DNA from: JALCLA01 sp965653565
GTDB lineage: Bacteria > Pseudomonadota > Gammaproteobacteria > Xanthomonadales > Xanthomonadaceae
Direction: 5' to 3'
NCBI GenBank assembly: GCA_965653565.1
Contig: CBFHAI010000072.1
Span: 1-20,335, forward strand
Length of the DNA: 20,335 nucleotides
Positions 15,182 to 20,335 of this stretch are shown here, piece by piece; the first letter of the stretch is position 1; every line of letters starts with the position of its first letter. The position numbers and the translations under genes are program-made. The notes beneath the pieces were generated by a model. That model saw only the letters and a list, made by a program, of their open reading frames with translations. It did not search any database and was not told the DNA's origin.

Positions 15182-15607
15182 CTACTTCACCACGCGCAGA
15201 TGCGGCGAGCGTTTCGGCGCGGCGTCGGCGGTGCTGCCATTGCCCGGATCCGGCTGATCGGGCCCGGCCGATTCGTTTTCTTTCGGCAGCATCATGCCCT
15301 GGCCGGTTTCCTGCGCGTAGATCGCCTGCACCGCGGCGATCGGCAGTTCGACGCTCTGGCTGACGCCGGAAAAACGCGCCATGAAACGGATGAACTGGTT
15401 GCCCAGCTCCAGCTGCGCCACCGCGCGCGGCGCGACGTTGAGCACGACGCGGCCATCCTTGATCGCCTGCCTGGGCACCACCACGCCGGGGAAGCCGGCG
15501 TCGACGAGCAGATAGGGCGTCATCCCGTTGTCGCCGATCCATTCGTGCATCGCGCGGATCAGATAGGGACGGTTGGACGTCATCGCGGCTGGTTTGCCGC
15601 TGGTCAT
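15182..15607 (-). CDS. sspB: ClpXP protease specificity-enhancing factor SspB
   Basis: SspB tethers ssrA-tagged and some other substrates (in E. coli also the RseA fragment) to ClpX. The 141-residue protein has the diagnostic NRPYLIRAMHEWIGDNGMTPYLL opening (12-34 region), the beta core VVLNVAPRAVAQLELGN, and FMARFSGVSQSVELP. An acidic/Pro flexible tail follows, and a basic hydrophobic end RSPHLRVVK matches the ClpX-binding tail of the family. The ATG at 15607 overlaps the sspA stop by 4 nt (ATGA), showing translational coupling. Met9 at 15583 is closer to the usual family start, and neither has a strong ribosome binding site. Confidence 0.95.
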   Translation of the reverse strand: MTSGKPAAMTSNRPYLIRAMHEWIGDNGMTPYLLVDAGFPGVVVPRQAIKDGRVVLNVAPRAVAQLELGNQFIRFMARFSGVSQSVELPIAAVQAIYAQETGQGMMLPKENESAGPDQPDPGNGSTADAAPKRSPHLRVVK

Positions 15608-16242
15608 GCCGGCAACTCTCGCAAGGCTTTTTCTTCCGGGGTCAGGCTGCGCACGAAGCCGGGATTGCGGAAGATGCGCTGGCCGTAGTCGTCGATCAGC
15701 TTGGCTTCCTTCGGCAGCTGCACGCCGAGCACCGGCAGGCGCCAGATGATCGGCGCGAGCGCGCAATCGGCCAGGCTCATTTCCGGATTGAGGAAGAACT
15801 TCGAGGCCTTGAACAGCGGCAACGAGGCCAGCAACAACTCCTTCAGCCGCTTGCGGCCGGCTTCGGCCTGCGTCTTGGAACCGTGCTGGATCGCCTGCAC
15901 GTGCGGCACCCATTCGTGTTCCAGCCGCAGCATCGCCAGCCGCAGCCGCGCCCGCGACAGCGGATCGACCGGCATCAGCGGCGGATGCGGATAACGCTCG
16001 TCGAGATATTCGGTGACCACCGAGGCGGCATACAGCACGAGGTCGCGATCGACCAGCGTCGGCACCGAGTGGTAGGGATTCAGATCGATCAGATCTTCCG
16101 GCGGATTGGCCGGATCGACCGCCACCAGCTCGTAAGTGACGCCCTTGGCGGCCAGCACCAGGCGCACCCGGTGACACACCACGCAATCGCGCGCGGAGAA
16201 CAGGGTCAGAGCGTTTCTGATCCGCGGACTCGCAGCCATCAT
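15604..16242 (-). CDS. sspA: Stringent starvation protein A, GST-like
   Basis: SspA is an RNA-polymerase-associated GST-fold protein involved in starvation and acid stress responses. The 212-residue chain has a thioredoxin-like N-terminus (10-85) and a helical GST C-terminal domain. The surface PHP patch known to be needed in E. coli (84-86) is kept at Pro85-His86-Pro87. The early segment reads DCVVCHRVRLVL, so it has a CxxC pair (Cys20, Cys23) where many SspA proteins have a single Cys. GGGAGG about 8 nt before ATG 16242 supports the start. It is coupled to sspB and separated from petC by 179 bp, so its own promoter is likely. Confidence 0.95.
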   Translation of the reverse strand: MMAASPRIRNALTLFSARDCVVCHRVRLVLAAKGVTYELVAVDPANPPEDLIDLNPYHSVPTLVDRDLVLYAASVVTEYLDERYPHPPLMPVDPLSRARLRLAMLRLEHEWVPHVQAIQHGSKTQAEAGRKRLKELLLASLPLFKASKFFLNPEMSLADCALAPIIWRLPVLGVQLPKEAKLIDDYGQRIFRNPGFVRSLTPEEKALRELPA

Positions 16243-16278
16243 CGGCGTTGCCTCCCGTCCCCCGGGTTTCCCCCATGA

Positions 16279-16300
16279 CCTGCCGCGTTTCGGCGGCAGG
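16279..16300. repeat. Inverted repeat upstream of sspA
   Basis: CCTGCCGC (16279-16286) pairs perfectly with GCGGCAGG (16293-16300) around a 6-nt loop. It lies 36 bp upstream of sspA with no T-tract. It may be an operator, leader hairpin or processing signal; no more can be said. Confidence 0.4.
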
Positions 16301-16376
16301 CGACTAGCGTCTTGCGTCTCTTGCAGTGTGCTGGAAAACCCTCTTCCGGCGCCTCGACCTTAGCGCGGATCGGGCC

Positions 16377-16414
16377 AAAAAAGCGCGATCCGCGTCGCCG
16401 CCTTCCTGGCGGCG
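16377..16414 (-). terminator. Possible terminator of the petABC operon
   Basis: On the minus strand, 7 nt past the petC stop, CGCCGCC (16414-16408) pairs with GGCGGCG (16402-16396). A second short CGCG-GAT-CGCG stem then precedes a T6 run (16382-16377). The geometry is not ideal, since the strong stem is about 13 nt from the T-run. A larger 9-bp inverted repeat (16364-16372 with 16386-16394) also encloses the T-run. Confidence 0.4.
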
Positions 16415-16421
16415 CGATTCA

Positions 16422-17180
16422 TCAATGGACGTCTTTCCAGTATTCGGTCTTGAGCAGCCAGGCCAGGAAGGTGAAAGCCGCCAGGAACAGAATAACCCAG
16501 ACGCCGATCGCTTCGCGCTTGAGCGCCGAGGGTTCGCCGACATAGGTCAGGAAGGTCGAGATGTCGCGGGCGGCGCGGTCGAATTCGTCCGCGTTCAAGC
16601 GGCCCGGCGTGGCCAGCTCGAGCTTCTCGATATGCGCCGGCGTGCCTTCGGCATGCTCGGCCATCACCGGCCGCTGCAGGCCCTGCAACTCCCACAACAC
16701 GTTCGGCATGCTGGCATTCGGCAGTACCGTGTTGTTCCAGCCGCTCGGACGCGATTCGTCGACGTAGAACGACTTGAGGAAGTTGTAGGTCCAGTCCGGC
16801 CCGCCGGCCTTCGAGCGCGCCACCAGCGACAGGTCGGGCGGTGCCTTGCCGAACCATTGGGCGGCGTCGGCCGGGTCCATCGCGGTCTTGATGGTTTCGC
16901 CGAACTTGGCATCGGAGAAATTCAGGTTCTGCATCACCTGCTCTTCCGTCAGGCCGATGTCTTCGGCCATGCGCGAATAGCGCTGCAGACCGAGCGAATG
17001 ACAGCCCGAGCAGTAGTTCATGAAGAGCGCCGCGCCGCGCTGCAGCGAGGCCTGGTCGCCTATGTTGACCTGCGCCGACGGCATCGCCGATCCGCTCGAG
17101 GCCATCGCCAGCGACGGCGCCAGCATGGGAACCAGCGCCAGCAGCAACACCCGCAGGCGGTTGATCGAAGACTTAGTCAT
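16422..17180 (-). CDS. petC: Cytochrome c1 of the ubiquinol-cytochrome c reductase
   Basis: This is the c-type heme subunit of the bc1 complex, which passes electrons from the Rieske cluster to soluble or membrane cytochrome c. The 252-residue chain has a signal peptide (about 1-27, ending LAMA), the heme site CSGCH (57-61) within GAALFMNYCSGCHSLGLQRYS, the axial ligand Met158 in NASMPNVLW, and a C-terminal anchor helix (GVWVILFLAAFTFLAWLL) followed by KTEYWKDVH. All are standard. Its start overlaps the end of petB by 8 nt, so petB and petC are translated together. Confidence 0.96.
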   Translation of the reverse strand: MTKSSINRLRVLLLALVPMLAPSLAMASSGSAMPSAQVNIGDQASLQRGAALFMNYCSGCHSLGLQRYSRMAEDIGLTEEQVMQNLNFSDAKFGETIKTAMDPADAAQWFGKAPPDLSLVARSKAGGPDWTYNFLKSFYVDESRPSGWNNTVLPNASMPNVLWELQGLQRPVMAEHAEGTPAHIEKLELATPGRLNADEFDRAARDISTFLTYVGEPSALKREAIGVWVILFLAAFTFLAWLLKTEYWKDVH

Positions 17181-18456
17181 GCGTGGTCACCCGCTGCGGC
17201 ACCGGCTTGACCGAATCGATTCTGGTCCAGAACGGCATAGTGATGAAGAACGCGAAGTAGTAGAAGGTGAAGATGCGCGCCATCCAGGTCTGCACCGTGC
17301 TGCCGGCCTGCAGGCCCAGCCACATCAGCGAGACAAAGGCCACCACGAAGATCGCCATCAGGATCTTGGTGAGCGGTCCGCGGTAGCGGATCGAACGCAC
17401 CGGGCTCTTGTCGAGCCACGGCAGCGCGAACAGGATCATCACCGCGCCGCCCATCGTCAGCACGCCGAGCAGCTTGTCGGGCACCGCGCGCAACATCGCG
17501 TAGTACGGCGTGAAGTACCACACCGGCTTGATGTGCTCGGGCGTCACCAGCGGATCGGCGACGTTGAAATTGTCGTGTTCGAGGAACAGCCCGCCGACGG
17601 TGGGCTCGAAGAACAGGATGAAGGCGGCGACGGTGAGGAAGAACGCCGTGCCGAACAGATCCTTCACCGTGTAGTACGGATGGAAGGCGATGCCGTCGAG
17701 CGGAATGCCGGTGGCCGGATCCTTGACCTTCTTGATGTCGACGCCGTCCGGATTGTTTGAGCCGACTTCGTGCAGCGCGCCCAGGTGCAGCACGACGAGC
17801 AGCAGGATCACCAGCGGCAGCGCGATCACGTGCAGCGCGAAGAAGCGGTTGAGGGTGGCGTCCGACACCAGATAGTCGCCGCGGATCCACTCGGTGAGGC
17901 CTTCGCCGACGTACGGAATGGCACCGAACAGGTTGATGATCACCTGCGCGCCCCAGTAGCTCATCTGGCCCCACGGCAGCACATAGCCCATGAAGGCTTC
18001 GGCCATCAGCGTGAGGAAAATGAACATGCCGAGCACCCACACCAGCTCGCGCGGCTTCTGGTACGAGCCGTAGATCAGCCCGCGGAACATGTGCAGATAG
18101 ACCACCACGAAGAACAGTGAGGCACCGGTGGAATGCATCAGCCGGATCAGCCAGCCCCAGTCGACATCGCGCATGATGTATTCGACCGAATTGAAGGCAT
18201 CGGCCGCGCTGGGCTTGTAGTGCATCGTGAGGAAGATGCCGGTCACGATCTGATTCACCAGCACCAGCAGTGCGAGCGAACCGAAGTAGTACCAGACGTT
18301 GAAATTCTTCGGAGCGTAGTACTCCGTCATGTGCTTGCGGTAGAACGGGTCGAAGCCCTTGGCGCGATAGTTGAACCAGTCGCGGCCGGTGTTGACCAGG
18401 CCCATGATCAGGCCGGTGGCCGGATCGTTCGGAGCGGATTTCTCGATGTGCGCCAT
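17173..18456 (-). CDS. petB: Cytochrome b of the ubiquinol-cytochrome c reductase
   Basis: This is the membrane core of the bc1 complex, with quinol-oxidising and quinone-reducing sites. The 427-residue chain has the eight-helix layout. Heme ligands are two HX13H pairs: His108/His122 in LMHSTGASLFFVVVYLH and His209/His223 in ALHVIALPLVILLLVVLH. The Qo motif reads PVWY (311-314) in IKPVWYFTPYY instead of PEWY. This variant is known in beta- and gammaproteobacteria and so is not a defect. Start: ATG 18456 has AAGGAG 9 nt upstream. A GTG at 18462, overlapping the petA stop, is equally in frame and would add two residues. It is the middle gene of petA-petB-petC. Confidence 0.96.
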   Translation of the reverse strand: MAHIEKSAPNDPATGLIMGLVNTGRDWFNYRAKGFDPFYRKHMTEYYAPKNFNVWYYFGSLALLVLVNQIVTGIFLTMHYKPSAADAFNSVEYIMRDVDWGWLIRLMHSTGASLFFVVVYLHMFRGLIYGSYQKPRELVWVLGMFIFLTLMAEAFMGYVLPWGQMSYWGAQVIINLFGAIPYVGEGLTEWIRGDYLVSDATLNRFFALHVIALPLVILLLVVLHLGALHEVGSNNPDGVDIKKVKDPATGIPLDGIAFHPYYTVKDLFGTAFFLTVAAFILFFEPTVGGLFLEHDNFNVADPLVTPEHIKPVWYFTPYYAMLRAVPDKLLGVLTMGGAVMILFALPWLDKSPVRSIRYRGPLTKILMAIFVVAFVSLMWLGLQAGSTVQTWMARIFTFYYFAFFITMPFWTRIDSVKPVPQRVTTHD

Positions 18457-18458
18457 GG

Positions 18459-19058
18459 TCACGCGGCTCCTTCGGGGTCGACGCCGATCTCGATGCGGTT
18501 GTCATCGATGAAGCGGTACGGCGGAACCTTGAGATTGGTCGGCGCGGGCACGCCCTCGTAGACGCGGCCGGCAAGGTCGAACCGCGAGTTGTGGCAGGGG
18601 CAGTAGAAACCGCCCTTCCAGTCGGCGTCGAACGGCTGCGGCTCGAGTTCCGGCTTGAAGGTCGGCGAGCAGCCCAGATGGGTGCAGGTGCCGACGATGA
18701 CGGCGATCTCGGGCTTGATCGAGCGCGTCGGGTTCTTCGCGTATTCGGGCTGCTGGTCGGGATTTTCCGAGTTCGGATCGCGCAGGCGCGCATCCTGCGC
18801 CGGCAGCGCCGCCAGCATTTCCGGCGTGCGGCGGATGATCCACACCGGCTGGCCGCGCCATTGCACGATCAGGCGCTGGCCGACCTCGAGCTTGCTGATG
18901 TCCTCGGTGACCGGGGCGCCGGCCACTTTCGCGCGTGCGCTCGGTTGCCAGGATTTGATGAAAGGTACCGCCGCGACGACCGCGCCGACTCCTCCGACCA
19001 CCGCGGTGGTGGCGGTCAGGAAGCGGCGGCGGCCGGGGTTGACGTCTTGGTTAGCCAT
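18459..19058 (-). CDS. petA: Rieske iron-sulfur subunit of the ubiquinol-cytochrome c reductase
   Basis: This subunit carries the [2Fe-2S] cluster that takes the first electron from ubiquinol. The 199-residue protein begins with a twin-arginine segment GRRRFLT (9-15) and an uncleaved membrane helix (about 18-34), as usual for Tat-inserted Rieske proteins. Cluster box I is CTHLGC (Cys125, His127, Cys130) and box II is CPCHNS (Cys153, Cys155, His156). Box II has Asn where most members have Gly, while the cluster-tuning Ser158 is kept. ATG 19058 has GGAGAG upstream. It is the first gene of the operon, with 221 bp to the divergent protease gene. Confidence 0.96.
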   Translation of the reverse strand: MANQDVNPGRRRFLTATTAVVGGVGAVVAAVPFIKSWQPSARAKVAGAPVTEDISKLEVGQRLIVQWRGQPVWIIRRTPEMLAALPAQDARLRDPNSENPDQQPEYAKNPTRSIKPEIAVIVGTCTHLGCSPTFKPELEPQPFDADWKGGFYCPCHNSRFDLAGRVYEGVPAPTNLKVPPYRFIDDNRIEIGVDPEGAA

Positions 19059-19157
19059 CCGGCTCTCCGCACAAACAACTGAAAGGAACAGGGCACGGCC
19101 GGGACCAGCATCGGCCAGCCGTGAATCGGCGCAGGGGTTGCCGCCGCAAAGCGCGCT

Positions 19158-19187
19158 AGTTTAGCGGAACGCTTAATCGAGCGACAA
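19158..19187 (-). promoter_or_regulatory. petA: Candidate sigma-70-like promoter of petABC
   Basis: On the minus strand TTGTCG (19187-19182) and TAAACT (19163-19158) are spaced by 18 bp, each matching 4 of 6 consensus bases. They lie about 100 bp upstream of petA. The match is weak, and other elements in this 221-bp divergent region could be the real promoter. Confidence 0.25.
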
Positions 19188-19279
19188 CGCCGGCTACTCG
19201 CGCAGCCCCCGTGACCGACGGCCGGCGAGCCCGCGCGCGGCCCATGCGACAATGCGTCCGAGCCCTTTTTTGCCTGCCG

Positions 19280-20335
19280 ATGTCGTCCCTGTCGCGTACC
19301 CTTTCCTTCCTGCTGCAAAGCGCGATCGTCGGCCTGGCCGCCGCCTTCGTGGTGACCCAGCTCGCGCCGGATTTCGCGCGCGGCGTGCGCGACCGCAGCG
19401 GCCTGGCCACGCCGGCCACCGCCGGCCCGTCGGCGCCCGGCCCCAATTCCTACGCCGCCGCCGTGTCGCGCGCCGCGCCGTCCGTGGTGAGCATCTATGT
19501 CGATCGCGTGGTGACCGAGCAGGCCCGCCTGCTGGTGCCCAACCCGGTGACGCAGCGCTTCACCGGCATCACGCTCGGCCCGCCGCAGCAGCGTCTGCAG
19601 CGCGCCGAAGGCTCCGGCGTCATCGTCACGTCCGATGGTTATGTGGTGACCAATCATCATGTCGTGGCGCAGGCCGACGAGATCCAGACCGTGCTGTGGG
19701 ACGGCCGCGTGACGCGCGCGCGCGTCGTCGGTTCCGACAAGGACACCGACCTGGCCGTGCTCAAGATCGACGGCGCCAACCTGCCGGCCATGCCGCTGGA
19801 AAACGCCACGCCGATCCAGGTCGGCGATGTGGTGCTGGCGATCGGCAATCCGTTCGGCCTGGGGCAAACCGTGACGCAGGGCATCGTGTCGGGCCTGGGC
19901 CGCGATCAGCTCGACCAGACCACGTACGAAGATTTCATCCAGACCGACGCCGCCATCAACGCCGGCAACTCGGGCGGCGCGCTGGTCAATTCGCAGGGCG
20001 AATTGATCGGCATCAACACCTTCGTGCTGTCGCGCACGACGGCGTCGGCCGAAGGCATCGGCTTTGCGATTCCGCTGTCGACCGCCAAGCAGGTGTTCGA
20101 CGAAATCGTCGATCATGGCGTGGTGATCCGCGGCTGGCTCGGTGCCGAATACGGCGATGCGCCGGTGCTGCCCGGCAGCTTGCCGCCGGGCGCGCCGCGC
20201 GGCGTGGCGCTGACCGGCGTCTACACCGGCGGCCCGGCCGACCAGGCCGGCCTGCAGGCCGGCGACGTGCTGCTGAAGTTCGACGGCGTCGACATCATGG
20301 ACCAGAGCGACCTGCGTGACCGCGAAGCCGCCCTC
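19280..20335 (+). CDS. Membrane-anchored trypsin-like protease, DegS/DegQ type (3' end missing)
   Basis: A partial S1C serine protease of the HtrA family; 352 residues are present and it runs off the edge. The N-terminus has one hydrophobic helix (about 7-28) without a clear cleavage site, suggesting a periplasm-facing anchored enzyme. The catalytic triad is complete: His127 in TNHHVV, Asp157 in DTDLAVLKI and Ser231 in GNSGGAL. The region 262-275 ends the protease domain, and a PDZ domain begins about 283 (GWLGAEY) with GVYTGGPADQAGLQAGDVLLKFDG (313-336). Whether there is one PDZ (DegS) or two (DegQ/DegP) is beyond the edge. The family includes DegS, which cleaves the anti-sigma factor RseA, and quality-control proteases. 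ATG 19280 is chosen because the hydrophobic segment starts there; no strong ribosome binding site is seen. Confidence 0.93.
   Translation, partial: MSSLSRTLSFLLQSAIVGLAAAFVVTQLAPDFARGVRDRSGLATPATAGPSAPGPNSYAAAVSRAAPSVVSIYVDRVVTEQARLLVPNPVTQRFTGITLGPPQQRLQRAEGSGVIVTSDGYVVTNHHVVAQADEIQTVLWDGRVTRARVVGSDKDTDLAVLKIDGANLPAMPLENATPIQVGDVVLAIGNPFGLGQTVTQGIVSGLGRDQLDQTTYEDFIQTDAAINAGNSGGALVNSQGELIGINTFVLSRTTASAEGIGFAIPLSTAKQVFDEIVDHGVVIRGWLGAEYGDAPVLPGSLPPGAPRGVALTGVYTGGPADQAGLQAGDVLLKFDGVDIMDQSDLRDREAAL

Noticed and set aside
19252..20319. 355-codon plus-strand open frame over the protease gene
   Set aside because: It is the wrong frame: Arg-rich with no motifs, whereas the frame starting at 19280 carries the full His-Asp-Ser triad and a PDZ domain.
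1..20335. CRISPR array, tRNA, rRNA, insertion sequence or prophage genes
   Set aside because: No regularly spaced repeats, no cloverleaf-type sequence with a GGTTCGAATCC-like arm, and no transposase or integrase motifs were seen on either strand.

Overview
The window looks like chromosomal DNA from a high-GC gammaproteobacterium, most likely of the order Lysobacterales (Xanthomonadales). The evidence is the strong G/C bias at third codon positions, the block petA-petB-petC followed by sspA-sspB, a cytochrome b with the PVWY form of the Qo motif (known from beta- and gammaproteobacteria), and linked DUF1631, DUF3301 and Trm112-family genes. I see no transposase, integrase, CRISPR array, tRNA or rRNA. 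Twenty-one protein genes are supported; the last one runs off the right edge.

Left part (1-5631): an accessory, mostly envelope-related set. After a non-coding pyrimidine-rich stretch come a secreted LprI/Sel1-like protein (-), a small c'-type cytochrome (+), a lipoprotein of the glycine-zipper (SlyB-like) type (+), a pirin (-), a cold-shock protein with a clear intrinsic terminator (-), an alpha/beta hydrolase (-) and an exported subclass B3 metallo-beta-lactamase (+). A 466-bp gene-free spacer with repeat fragments follows.

Middle (6098-11383): housekeeping metabolism. purE-purK overlap by 4 nt and carry out the N5-CAIR steps of purine synthesis. Divergent from them are a Trm112-family protein, a large DUF1631 protein and nadC (quinolinate phosphoribosyltransferase).

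Right-centre (11431-14697): a two-gene signalling unit on the minus strand. It encodes a membrane Ser/Thr kinase with a periplasmic TPR-like stalk and a C-terminal formylglycine-enzyme-like (SUMF1) sensor fold, followed 23 nt later by a tail-anchored protein with two FHA domains. The kinase has Thr in place of the usual catalytic-loop Lys, the SUMF1 domain lacks the usual cysteine pair, and a perfect four-run G-quadruplex motif lies just past the FHA stop codon. This is the most unusual part of the window.

Right (14818-20335): DUF3301 protein (+), then sspB-sspA (-) and petC-petB-petA (-), the cytochrome bc1 complex transcribed petA to petC. Divergent from petA is a membrane-anchored trypsin-like protease of the DegS/DegQ type (+, partial). 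SspB (ClpXP adaptor) and a DegS-like protease are the two ends of the E. coli RseA degradation cascade, so their proximity across the bc1 operon is notable, though co-function is inference.
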